A stretch of DNA of 64,000 nucleotides, from assembly GCA_001695595.3 (NCBI GenBank), contig MBPM02000007.1, forward strand, positions 62,001-126,000, written 5' to 3'. A model generated the notes under the pieces. The model was not told the origin of the DNA. It did not search any database and saw only the letters and a list, made by a program, of their open reading frames with translations. Source of the stretch: Plasmopara viticola (Eukaryota; Oomycota; Peronosporomycetes; Peronosporales; Peronosporaceae). Shown in pieces: positions 47,644 to 58,860 of this stretch (position 1 is the first letter of the stretch; every line of letters starts with the position of its first letter). The position numbers and the translations under genes are program-made.

Positions 47644-48739
47644 TCTTGCAATGGGTAGTTTTACAGGACTATTGTTTGCACCTCTTGTGTGGGTTTTTGA
47701 ATACGATCTTATTAATTGTGCTGTCGCATCACCATTTCAATAATTATTATCATAAACATCAGAGCATAGAGTAGCTAGCCCTGCGAGCAAGAAGGTACGC
47801 TATAGACTAATAAATGTGATCCTTTTAGTAAGAAATTGCGCTTTACTTAAATGTTATGAAAGCGAGTTGTCATTTGTCGAGGGCGTGTAACGCTAAAGAG
47901 AACAACAAATGCGCAGGTAGTGTTGGTTATTGAAAGTACTAGTGCCATGGCTGAGAAGATCTTAGATAAATGGAAGCAGCGATAGTCTACTAAGTATAAG
48001 GTGAAACCCTGCAGTAGACACACCTCGCCGTCGCAAAGGCACAATGTTCTTACTTTTTTTGCATTACGTGTCCGTGCACAAACTTTTTATCGTGCCATTT
48101 GCTAAATGAAGGACGATTAGTAATAGTACTATTGAGTCTTCTAGTGGTCAGAGGCATAATATCTTCTTCAATATCATTCGTGTCGATATTGATACATGTC
48201 ATAGTGCTTGATGTATTTTCTGCAAATGAGCACCGCTTCGATATAGCGCATCGTCTAGAAGCTATCAACGATAGATATGTGCACAGTATAGCTTTGCATA
48301 AAGATGATTATCGGCAAAGGTCTTCAGCGGAGCTTATAGTAATTCGTCGTGCTCCAAATTGTTGTCTTCGTATTCGCCGCCACGTCGTCAAGCTTTTTGT
48401 TGAAGTTTGAGGAGGTAGAGCCGGGGATTTCCGATTCCTCCTGACCAATCACACAAATCAACCGTATTGAAGTAAGCGATCTGGACCATTATCATTTTTT
48501 ACTCTGTAAATTAGTACCCTTCTGAAGTCGTTGGATAAACAAACACTGTTGAGGTCTCATCTGCCTCGCTAATTTTGTAGGTCTCAACAAAAATTCGTCA
48601 ATTGACGACGACAATGACGACGATAATGACGACGACTGGGTGAAAATCGTCTGGATTACTATACAAGTGGCCACTTCGACGTTCCCCACATCGCAAATTC
48701 GGATCAGCTAGGCCAGAAGGGTAAACCCTGCACATTTCC
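47644..48739. other. intergenic region with trinucleotide-rich microsatellite
   Basis: No supported gene. At about 48600-48640 there is an imperfect GAC/GAT-type trinucleotide tract. The plus frame 48099-48410 has no recognisable features. The last 150 bp should contain the promoter of the gene at 48740. Confidence 0.5.
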
Positions 48740-49993
48740 ATGGATATGCGTTCGTTGATCCACCAAAGCTCGTCTCCTAGCTGCAACAGCTCGACCAGTA
48801 ATCCCACCAGCTCTTGTGGCCCCATCAGCACCAGTTTTCTTGCGTCGTCGAACCTTCCCGTTCCGCCATTCTCGACCATGCAGCCCCAGTCATCTATTTC
48901 TCAGCGCGCTGCCGCGGCTGTACTCCCTCAAGCGCCGACATTGGCTCCGCTTCGCTTCGTCATCCCGAGTTCCAGCGCTATCAGCACCTTCAACCGGGTA
49001 AGCGTGGCAACCTCTGTCTCTTCCTCCTCCACGAGTCAGACCTTGCAAAACACCATTGACGAGCCCGAACACGAGCCGCTGTCGCGACCGTCAGTATCGC
49101 ACTCACAAGGTCGCTACACTGTCAAGGCAGAGCAGCAACATCTCTCTCCTTCGAGTTGCAGCGTACTTGATGGCTCCAATCAGGTTAAAAAGATCACACC
49201 CAAGCGCATGCGCAACCCCAAACTTGCTAGTCGCTCGACCAAAAGCAAAGCACGCCCTGGTCTTCGCAAAGGCAAATGGACGGAAGAGGAAAGCCGCTAT
49301 GCCGCTCAGCTCATTACTTATTTTAAAGAAGGCCTTTTGCCTCTTGAGAGAGGCACAATGCTGCGTCTGTACCTGTCGCAAAAGCTCAATTGCGAGCCCA
49401 TGCGCATTACAAAAAAGTTCACGGGTGGAGAATGCATTGGGAAACAAGTCTTCCGCCCGTGTAGCCCCACGCCTGATTCGCGCGTGAGAATTATGCAAGC
49501 GCAGGTTGAACTAATTGCGCTTGAGGCTGACTTTATTAAGAGACTCAAAGAAAACCGGGAGGACCCACCGATTTCGACGGGCGAGTTCGATGTGCAACCA
49601 ACATCGTCTAGTCACAAAACTCGACATAAGCCTCTGAAGCCTCGCATTATTCAGAACGGCGAGGAGGACGCAGACGACGCCAACGCTGTGGGCCTACTAC
49701 TCGATTTTTTCTACAAGGCCACGAAAACCGAAAAAAAGGGTGATGAAAGCGCTTTAGCGACAAAACGCGACGAAGGAGCAAAGTTAGACAAGCAGGAAGA
49801 CGATGCTCATCGAATTGAGGAGGCACCCGTACAAATCGCAGCGCAGTGTACAACCGCGACTGATAGCGAGACCGACTCTGCCATCAACTCCCCAACGAAA
49901 CGCATGCGCGCACTCTCAGTAAGTGGCTTTGTAGATTCTACGGCAGCTAAACGCTCCCGCATTGGCTCCATCTCTACTGTCACGGCTGCCTAG
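48740..49993 (+). CDS. stramenopile K-W-T-x-E-E-E domain protein, putative DNA-binding regulator
   Basis: A 417-residue intronless ORF. The Ser/Pro-rich N-terminus (1-150) looks disordered. A basic stretch (about 150-178: K-K-I-T-P-K-R-M-R, then S-K-A-R-P-G-L-R-K) leads into a conserved block at 178-238: G-K-W-T-E-E-E, Y-A-A-Q-L-I, F-K-E-G-L-L-P-L, T-M-L-R-L-Y-L-S, L-N-C-E-P-M-R-I-T-K-K-F, C-I-G-K-Q-V-F. This domain occurs in many diatom and oomycete proteins, and its first part resembles a SANT/Myb helix. Nuclear DNA binding is inferred from the basic neighbourhood and Myb-like look only. The rest is acidic/basic low complexity with K-R-M-R near 395 and a Ser/Thr end. The start is the first ATG of the frame. 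Confidence 0.85.
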   Translation: MDMRSLIHQSSSPSCNSSTSNPTSSCGPISTSFLASSNLPVPPFSTMQPQSSISQRAAAAVLPQAPTLAPLRFVIPSSSAISTFNRVSVATSVSSSSTSQTLQNTIDEPEHEPLSRPSVSHSQGRYTVKAEQQHLSPSSCSVLDGSNQVKKITPKRMRNPKLASRSTKSKARPGLRKGKWTEEESRYAAQLITYFKEGLLPLERGTMLRLYLSQKLNCEPMRITKKFTGGECIGKQVFRPCSPTPDSRVRIMQAQVELIALEADFIKRLKENREDPPISTGEFDVQPTSSSHKTRHKPLKPRIIQNGEEDADDANAVGLLLDFFYKATKTEKKGDESALATKRDEGAKLDKQEDDAHRIEEAPVQIAAQCTTATDSETDSAINSPTKRMRALSVSGFVDSTAAKRSRIGSISTVTAA

Positions 49994-50765
49994 GGCCCCA
50001 GCCTTGAATGCCAAGATGGCGATAGTATAGTCTTAGAGAATAGAACAATTGTATGTATTAAAGAAGTCGCCAAGACACACAAGATGAAAGTAACAACCAG
50101 CACTAGCTCACGGCGTTCTAACCGACCGCCACTCGAAATAACAGACACGTGGCGCTCTCACGTTGAATTCAGCGTTCATTGATTTTAAAAGCCAATTAAA
50201 CTTCAATTTGAAGTGCATTGGCTGCTTATCGCATGGATTTGAAATGAATCTCCGATTTCGGGTAGCCGATCTCCACCTTTGCACAGAGATTGAGCCTGTA
50301 CGCTTTAACGAGGTTTTTTAAAAGCGCTTTCCATAAGCCGTAGTGCAGTAGCGATGTGCCGCATCATAAGCACGGCATGTACTGTCTGCGATTCCAGTTT
50401 GCTGCTTATAAGAGCGTCAAGGCTTTTGCTTCACTTGAGCCACTGATGAACAGTACTAGGGCTGTTCTAAGGTTTTATTAAGAGTTATATGATAAGAATT
50501 ATATAGATACTGCACTTAAGATGCGGTGTTTGTATGCAAAGATGTGCAATGAGCACACACATGCTGTTGGCAGTATGATTGTCTACAGAAAAAAAAATGC
50601 TATTGGCAGTATGATTGTCTCTACAGAAAAAAAAATATTTGCCAATAAAACACATGCGTCGAACCCTGTGATCATGCACAATTATTATTAATATAAATTT
50701 AACATGCATTTAAGCTTCGGCCATATACCGCTTTTCTCCTCAGCAGAACAATTTTTGCTTTGTAA
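49994..50765. other. 3' flank and AT-rich spacer
   Basis: Follows the K-W-T-x-E-E-E gene. Contains its polyadenylation region and a short tandem duplication (50561-50635). No ORF of note. Confidence 0.5.
50561..50635. repeat. two-copy tandem repeat with poly-A ends
   Basis: A unit of about 37 bp is present twice (50561-50596 and 50597-50635). Each contains T-T-G-G-C-A-G-T-A-T-G-A-T-T-G-T-C-T and ends in a run of eight to nine A. The copies differ by one substitution and a 2-bp insertion, so the duplication is fairly recent. Confidence 0.85.
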
Positions 50766-50917
50766 TTCATGGTCACCCACGCTACGCGCGGGCGAGCTTT
50801 ACCACCCCATGCCCACCCACGTTCATTTCGAGACCACGCATGCCCACCCATTTCCACTTTCACCTGGCTGTACCCACACATACCCACGCAATTAAGTATG
50901 ACTGAATGTACCATTTA

Positions 50918-52850
50918 ATTGCCACGACAAATGTTGCGATTTGAGCGCAAGAACAGCGGGTCATTGACGACTCGCGGCTTGAGCCTGTTGCGCTTCTTGG
51001 TGAACGTGTTGCCCGCATCCCAAAAGTTGTTTTCGGACATGGCGCTGGAAGCCGAAACGCACAGAATGGATCGCGCGACGTGCGCCATGATGGGAAACCA
51101 CGTGACCCCAAACTGCTTCCACCAGACCAGGACCTGGAACTCGCCGTCCACCTCGGAGGCTGCTTTTCGACTTCGGTAACCTTGTGCTGCCAATACTGCG
51201 CGTACTCGATATCGATGCGGCTGTCGTAGTTGCTGGCGTCGTTGAGCGACTCGAGATTGACGTCGGATTCGTCATCGTCCATGTCGTACATCAAGTGGCC
51301 GTGCATGACGACGCGCGCCTTCTTGCGGGAAGGTTCCACTTCCGGCTCGTCGTCGTCGAACAGCATGTCGAACTCGAACATGTCTTTCTTGATCTCCTAT
51401 TTAACCGACCCAATCCAGTCCGGCTCGACGCGAATCCGCACTAGACCGTGCTTGGCCATGGGATCCAGCAGCGCCGCCTTGACGTGAAGCCCAAGACAAC
51501 AAAATTCTCCAGCAGGATGAGCTTCAGGATACGCTTGAGGCGACGAACGAGGTGCTGTCGGCCTGCTGGATGATTGCGCCCTGTTCGTCGATGACGTCAC
51601 TCACGACCGGCTGCAAGTAATCGAGCAGTCGATGATGGGTGTACACAACCTTGTGCAGCGTCGGCTGCTTGAGCTTCTCCAGTGACAGCGTCGCCCACTG
51701 GAACATGCGAGGAATTAGACGAACTCCTGCAGCAGCGTCAGCGAGATTTAATTTAATTTGGCCAGCTGGTCCTTCTGCTTGAGCAGATCGACGACCTCGT
51801 CGAACATTTCGATGGCGCTGTTTACGCAGCAGAGCAGCGAGTTCCAGCGGGTCGCGTTCTCCTGCTTGAGGGTTTTGGTGAGCTAAGATTGCAAGTTGGG
51901 CCGCTTAAAGAATTTGACGAGCTTTTTGGCCTGGTCAATCAACATGAACAGCGCGTCAAATCCCGAAGTGCCTTTATACTGGTAGAACGGCGGGCCCTTG
52001 ACTTCGTCTAAGTCGTCGTGTTCACGACGGTCGTCAGGATGGTGGCTACTTTGTGGTCGATGCAGGCGAAACACTTGAATTCGGACGGAATGCCCTCAGA
52101 TCCGCAGCAGTTCGACCCGCTGTCCGAGACCACGATGACTTGGTCGTAGACATCCGGCGAGATGTCGAACACTTCCAGGCCGTCTTTGAACGCTGTTTCA
52201 ACCCTTTTAGCGGTGTGAATCGGTTTGACGTGCAGCGTGCGGGAGTGCAGCGTGAACACATCGTCGATGTAGTGCATTGTGATGGATATGTACGACGTCT
52301 TCTTGACTGAGTCTATCCACAAGTCGAGAGGGCACGCGACGCCGAGGCCCGACTCCAAGTGCTTCTTCAGCACGACCGCCTTCGGCGCGCGACTCGACCT
52401 TGCGCCGCACCGTGATGGGATTTGGGAGCAGATCGGTGACCTCGATGCGTCTGGTAGACGCCGCCCCGATATTGAGAGCGGTCTGGATCAGACCCTTCAT
52501 GCCCTTGCCAGCGATCGCCTCAAATGCACGCATGTCAGTTGCGCAGAAGTCGGCTACGGCGGTCGTCATTTTCGACTTTTGCGCTGGCGAGGCTTTCTCG
52601 ACCTTGAAAACCAGTCTCTTCGCTGTCGATTTGGGCTTGCACTTGTGCTTGGCGATGGTGCTGGTGGCGGTGGTCTCCTTGAAGACGAACGTCTTGCTGC
52701 ATGCCTTGCGGGCCGCAAACTCCGTCTTGACGCCCGATGCGGTGTTGTGGACCATGCAGAACTCATGCCAGATGGCCAACTCCCCACCCTTGTTGTCACG
52801 GATTTCGAATTCGTTCACATCCTTGACGGCCTGGACCTTGCGCTCAATGT
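50918..52850 (-). pseudogene. hAT transposase, frameshifted
   Basis: Read 5' to 3' on minus. The N-terminal BED-type finger (near 52730-52650) has C-S-K-T-F-V-F-K and H-K-C, but the first zinc Cys of the C-x-x-C pair is Arg (CGC for TGC). Next comes A-D-F-C-A-T-D-M-R-A-F-E. After a frameshift near 52370 the frame reads W-I-D-S-V-K-K-T-S-Y-I-S-I-T-M-H-Y-I, the hAT catalytic region start. Then A-T-R-W-N-S-L-L (near 51850). The C-terminal dimerisation domain follows (I-L-C-V-S-A-S-S-A-M-S-E-N-N-F-W near 51060 and K-K-R-N-R-L-K-P near 51000). At least three frameshifts and three internal stops separate these pieces, so no active enzyme is made. Plus-strand frames here (52279-52875, 52400-53158) are shadows. 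Confidence 0.85.
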
Positions 52851-52949
52851 CTGCTGCTTACAACGAAATCACTGATGCAGACAATTTGGTCGCCTCCCTG
52901 CCGCCCGGCCGAATTTCGTGGTCCGCACTTTCAACTGTAATTGTTTTTA

Positions 52950-53118
52950 CATACGCTGTACCCACCCATTCCCACGCCTTCTGTCACTGCCCAACCAAAC
53001 CCACCCACCGACGGGACTTGCGTACCCATGGCCACCCAAAACCCATGGGTATGGGTGATTCATGGGGGTATGGGTATTTCATGAGGGGTATGGGTATGGG
53101 TACCCAGTGCAGGACTCT
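52950..53118. repeat. subterminal repeat cluster of the hAT element
   Basis: About 170 bp dense in the unit T-G-G-G-T-A / T-A-C-C-C-A in both orientations, with several copies of A-T-G-G-G-T-A-T-G-G-G-T, directly inside the putative terminus at 53118. hAT transposases bind short subterminal repeats, so this is the likely binding array. Confidence 0.6.
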
Positions 53119-56100
53119 GCTTCTCAGTACTAAGTATTACCTTCTTATTGATGCTTAATGTCTTATGTCATGCAATATGATGAGTTTGAAAGCTGGGTCC
53201 GTGTACTCTCTCCCATAAAAATAAAGACTTTATATCCTTGTGTCCATAAAAGTCAAATTATTATTTGGACATTCTTTTGTGCCTTAAAGAAATAAATCTT
53301 GGATCAATCGGCTATTTTGTTTACCAAGTTTGTCCTATTGTCTGGGTCTGAATCGAGCAGCATTTTAAAGACATGAGCCGAGCTCACAGACCACATGGCA
53401 TCCTAGAGTAAGTACGCTTTACTGTCGACTGACAATTTGATCACTTGTAGAGCGCACTCAGGCTTTAATGTGAACACGGCCTAGATATTAAGGTCTACTA
53501 CGACCATTCGACATCGGTAGATGAGTGTAAAGAAGGCGAGTGCCCCCCTCGACAAAGTTTGAGCCAAGATCACGAGCCTACGACTCGTTGCAGCAACCCA
53601 AGTAGTCCAAAGAAATACCACGCATAAGTTATAAAGCTGCTTAGCGACATTTATGCCGCTCCTATTCATGTCATGGTATGCTCGTTACTGCAAATTAATA
53701 ATTAGCGAATTAACTATCCTTTTAATCCTCGCACACGCCTGTCCGTCGCGTTCCCGTTACCGACCGGTGCGGTAGCCAAAACTTATGATTAATAATCTCG
53801 AAAAGGTTCATTATAACGAGTGCAGTCGCAGCAAAAAAGGTTTTGCTCGAATTTTAATTTGCGAGCTAAGCATAAGTCGGACGAGTCGGCTGTGATCGCT
53901 CGAAGGGCTACGCCAGGGACCATGAGTACGTATGCTTTCAGGGCTTTGAATTGGGCAAAGGCTCAGCAAGAGGCACACGCGACTTCATATACTAGACTGT
54001 TAGCACCTCAGGATTTTCTATGCGGACTACCGAAAGCTCTTAGTAGCTCAAAGGAACGGAGGCTTGGTGCCAGCTACTGGTGGTGCAAGCAATAACTTGT
54101 TGCCAGCTGTTTAAGGATTGTCGTCCTGCAACATGTAGTCCACAATATCATGATCCCGCGAGTCCTTCTCGTTCACTATTTTGAAATAAGCTCTCAAGTT
54201 GCTTCAGCACCTCAGAGTAGTTGTACCGAAAAGTGGCATCAAGCTTTAATGGTTCGACCGTATTTTTTTGCTTGAAAAAAATGTTTTTGACATTACACAA
54301 CTAAGGATTTGGTGAAGTATTACAATGACGACCTCAATTTGCCAAGGAATGCCCTTGAAGCCTCAACTTTCAATTTTCCAATCAAAATCTAGTGCTCGAG
54401 CGCGTGGTCGCATCGATCCGCGAGTGAGCCAGTTTTCTAGCTACTCTATATGCTGAAGCAATTTTGACCCAACTAATGGGTCATCTTCTCATGGCTTTAC
54501 CTGCTCATGATCCGTCGCCAGCAATTTCGCACTCGCCTGGAGGGTCATAATATAGCGTAAGAAAGCTCACATTTTGTTCTCGTATTCTCTTGAAAATCTT
54601 AAACGTATGTTCATGTCTCTTTTGGCTGCAGTTTAAGTGGTTCAATGATGCGCTGGCAAGGTTGTGCAGTGTAAAAAGCAGTGGATGCATTTGTAGGTAT
54701 ACTTTTTGCAATTAATAGCAATTTGACATTGTTACTTATTTCCTGCTTTCTTCGATCATACTGTATCTTGGCTTTCAGTCAATTGTCGCTCACGTGGTGC
54801 GACAAAATCTTTGACTTGCTTACGCATTGTAGAAGGATTGATTTCAGCACGCCACTCGGCTTTTCCTGCCCCATTAAGTCCAGAGGCACGATTTGGTGGT
54901 GATAATTGATCATAAAAAAAGCTGAATATTCCATTTACATTTAAGGCATGTGATATATTCAAGCATTAACGGCATTTCTTAAAGCCCACTCGCATGTTGC
55001 CTCGGCGCCTTTGTGTACATGTGCACCAGCTGAGCTACTCGTCTTCTACGCTGTAATTTAGTCGCGTGACTGACAATCGATCTGCAAGTCGTCTATTGTA
55101 AATAAATGTCAAGCACCTTACAACATCACAAAAAAACCGTAAATCGACAGTCCAGGTCGGATATAAGTGACATTTGGAGTCCATATAATCTAAAGAATCG
55201 CTCCGAGAAAAGGCACTGCTGTTTCACCAGCGTTGATCGTGTCAGTTACGACCGCTAAATAAGCCCTATCTTCAATCATTCAGCAAAGACCGCAACGCCA
55301 GTGCGTTCCCTGCCATGTTTTCTTGCAAGCAGCCGATATCAAACCCACAGTGATGAGCCTATTCGGTGAGAGATTTGCAGATTTCAAAGTTAATTACGCA
55401 CATGTGTCAAGATCCACTTGGGGCTTACTAAGCCGTACGTCTTCTCTCGACCAAAATGTCCGCCGAGAAGTGTATCGTGAGTTTAACAGAGGATACTATA
55501 TTGAAAGGGTAAGAAATCACTACACGTACCGAATCACCTCGATCAGTATTGCCATGCACTAGCCCAGCTTTAAGCAAGAGCCGATGTAGCCTCTTCCATC
55601 ACAGCGCCGACCTTTTTCACTTCGAGTGGTTACACCTATAGCTCTCCAGAACTTTGTACAGAGCTATGTGCATCTCGTTTTGCGCATACGCGATTTAAAT
55701 TAGATCCACTATTGGTGAGAATACAGTTGTGGTGCGAGGTGGCTAAAAGTCCGGGTGGAATAATGCAGTAGTCAAAGCATTTTGCTTCCTCCACTTTTGC
55801 TTTATTTCAAAAAAAAATTCGCAAAGGAGGAGAGCCGTCTGGCTCTTCTTTGCGAGGGGTGTCACACTTCGTGGCAACGCAAACTCTGTGTAAGCTCGTT
55901 TCGCTTTAAGTCAACAGGTCAGCCCTAAATTGGTAAGAGCATCTTCCATCGCAAGCAGCTTGTTAATATAAACGACATTCATCTTTCCGGTAAATGAAGG
56001 CTGCCAAGATTTGAGTGCAATCACTTAAATTCACTTCTTGGCATCTGATTGTAGCAGCATGCTGCCGATGGGACGATGTCCCGGCCACAACTGTCTACTT

Positions 56101-57774
56101 TGCGCTGTACCTTCTGAACAAATGGTCAGGCTAAGCCGCTATCGCAAGTCATTTTAGTTCAAGCAAGCAAGGCTTATTGACCTTGGTGATGTCGGCTCGA
56201 AGACCTTGTCTTACAGTACAGCCCAACTAAAAGAAAAGAAATGAGCTTCGCAAATGCCTTTATTTGCATAAGCGTAAAATTTTTACGTGCGCATGTACTT
56301 AAGTGCAAATCACAGGAAAAAACTGTGAATTTTCACGTCAGTCTTTTTATTCTCTGCACGATTTGGATATGGTTTTGTTAAGCTTTCGTGTGTAGGCCCT
56401 GTGAAGCCTAAGCAGTTGCGTCACCAGACACTTAACCTTGCTGGAGTAATTATAAGTCCTTGGAGCATAAATGATCACTTTCGGAGGTTACCGTTCTGCG
56501 TGCTAATTGTGGTCAATATATGACATAATATCGACGAAAGAGATGATAATCTCTGTTGACTGAGTCAAGTTTATTGAACATTTTACACCACGTCATGCTA
56601 ATTTACAGCACTACCTTTTTGACGTCGATGTCGGTACGGGATTGTGACAACTTTGAGCTAATTGTATGCGTTTACGGTGCAATAATTGCCTCTGACTATC
56701 TAACACAGAATGTCGGCATGGAGTTTGACTTGTTCAACCTTATCTTATGCTTTGCATAAATGATTGTGTTCTCTTATTCCGCTCATAAAATTTGCTGCCA
56801 AATCATGCAGTATGTGGCTCTTAAGCCAAGCTTAACAATGTTTTCATGGCGCTAACTCTACCATAGAAAAAAAAAACATTTTCGAATGACCTTTGAAATC
56901 GAAGATCCAATCTATACAGTGTGTGGCCTCTTCAAATTTTTCAATACTGCTTTATTTGATAGTGATGAGATGTTGATCTCTCTTCTAGGTCAATTAACTA
57001 CGACCTCGGCTATTCTATCGTCCTTACAATTCTTTCCAAGCTCTTACAATACAATTTCATCCACATCAAGTAGAATATCCTTTGACGAGATGGAATTCGG
57101 GCTGATCTCGCCCTGGACTGTATAAGTTTACCTGTTGTAAAGGTATTGAATCGAGTTCTTCCATCGTTTATCAGCCGGTTTACATTAGACAAAGACAAGA
57201 CGCACTGCACTGCTCGATGAGCGCCATGCGTCGTTGTCTTCTTTTTGACGAGATTGATGATCATGACGAGACTATATATGTCACGCTTGTGATGACACAA
57301 TTCTGCATTGACGTACTGATGTGTGCAATGACGTTTATTGAAGAACACCGCCGGATGGAGCTTGTGCCGCTCTACCCGTATCAGAAGGGCAACTCCCTCA
57401 ATACCTTCACCGCTGGTCGACTTTGTCGCACCAAGCCTACTGCGACCGCCATCAATCAGCAGGCTACGTGTCACTCCACGTGAATCGTTAAATCCGCTCG
57501 CTTTTTCGTGTGGCTTAGAGACACCAATAGCTTTTAGCGAACGCTATTCACTACGAGCGTTGCTCAGTGGAAATCTTGCTACATCACGTGCGTTTGTAAG
57601 ACTTCGCCTTTAATGCCTTGTCTGGAAGCCAATCACGGCGTGTAACGAGCGCTTTCTCTAATGAGCACTGTCCAATCAGGGATCAATTTTCACTATTAAT
57701 GCAAAAAAGGACCTAGCTCAAGCTGTGCTGAGACCAACAATGTCACCAGCGAGTGTTGGACTCACGAGCACTCC
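53119..57774. other. gene desert, no supported gene
   Basis: Only short frames. The longest are 53820-54095 (plus) and competing frames near 57010-57613; none has a motif I recognise. A weak relative of the LTR-like repeat lies near 55068-55100. The stretch just below 57775 may hold the unreadable pol part of the minus-strand gypsy relic. Confidence 0.5.
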
Positions 57775-58860
57775 TCAGTGGTTTGTATACCATTCTACGC
57801 GCAGTAGTAACGCATTCCTCGGGTTAACGTCAACCATGATATCACCGGCATGCACTAAATGTTGTCTTTTTACTTTTCTCAGAAGTTCACGTGCCATTAT
57901 ATGATTTAGATCAACATCTCCAGAGCCCACCACATCGACCAAATTGATCCAGTGACCGCGCCAATAGCGCTTCATCTGCCTGTTTGAGTTTAAATTTTGT
58001 CTCACCAAGGGTTCGCTTGGAGCAAGGTGAGTAATACTTAAGGTCTTTGAATACCAGTCCACCAAAAGCGCTCGACGGTCCAGCCACGCCATATGTCATA
58101 AATATAAGACCTCAGTGCGATTTACGCGATAAGCGTTTTCACGCTTAGACCCACTAAAACCCTATTTTCAGTGATCTTTGTTTCTGTTGCTACGAGAAGA
58201 GTGACAATGGCTCGTTGGTGTGCTCGTATGGACGACCACTTTCGACAGTGGAGCGTCGAGCGTATATACACAATGATTCACTATCCACGAGGTGAGCACC
58301 AACACAGATCAAGTCTGAACGAATGCCATACGCTGTCCCACAGCTCGAAGGCCGATTTTCTCCTAGCTAGCCTAGCTCAACACGGACAGTACCTCCCAGG
58401 CCCTGGCTCTGCAAGCTGAGCTTCCTGAAGACCAAATTCTAATGCTCATTGCCATTTTCACAGCCTCCTCACTTAAGATCGAATGTACACAAAAAAATTT
58501 CGCTTGGGTTGCACCTGTGCGCAGTACGTCTATTAGGACAGTTACTGCCACCTTTTCGAGATGGTTGCTGACCTTCCTCGCTAGCAGAGCTCGTAGCTCA
58601 TTGGCAAAGTCCACCACATCTTTCAAATTGCAATGAAGCATGACTGTACAAAGTACGTACAGCTGTGTGGCAAAACCTTTGTGCCAGCTGACGTTTTAGT
58701 CGAATTTATGTGGAAATCTCTGCGTAAACTGAGGTACTGCCAAAGACTACTCATTAGCGTGCTGTCCCGTCGAGCTTCTAGATGGACAGTGCCGCTCTCT
58801 CTTGCTCCGTCTGCAGCATTGTCGACAACAACGCCTCCTCAGGCTCTTTGACCCACAGCA
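57775..58860 (-). mobile_element. Ty3/gypsy relic: gag and protease region
   Basis: Read on minus. Frame 58641-58372 contains the gag block F-A-N-E-L-R-A-L-L-A, then V-T-V-L-I-D-V-L-R-T-G-A-T-Q-A-K and S-E-E-A-V-K-M-A, typical of oomycete gypsy gag. Downstream, frame 58092-57775 begins M-A-W-L-D-R-R and contains V-D-W-Y-S-K-T-L, then K-R-Y-W-R-G-H-W, matching the segment after the retroviral-type protease. Gag and protease parts are thus in order, 300 bp apart, with stops between. The RT expected below 57.7 kb was not readable. Dead element, orientation opposite to the relics at 1.7, 18, 20 and 28 kb. Confidence 0.65.

Larger units (their letters stand above)
50766..53118 (-). mobile_element. 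hAT-family DNA transposon, defective
   Basis: Contains a broken hAT transposase (50918-52850, minus). Its right end looks like an element terminus: read on the minus strand it starts C-A-G-A-G-T-C-C-T-G-C-A at 53118, a hAT-type CAG start, followed by subterminal repeats of T-A-C-C-C-A-type units (52960-53105). Comparable C-C-C-A-C-C-C-A motifs occupy 50774-50890 at the other side. No matching terminal inverted repeat was found on the left, so that end is probably truncated. The whole block is clearly GC-richer than its surroundings and much less decayed than the gypsy relics, so it arrived later. Confidence 0.75.

Noticed and set aside
50733..50748. Possible left end and target-site duplication of the hAT element
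   Set aside because: Only a 5-of-8 match to the flank after 53118 and no terminal inverted repeat matching the right end; not significant.
52279..53158. Plus-strand frames of 198 and 252 codons over the hAT element
   Set aside because: Shadow readings of GC-rich minus-strand transposase; no domain of their own.
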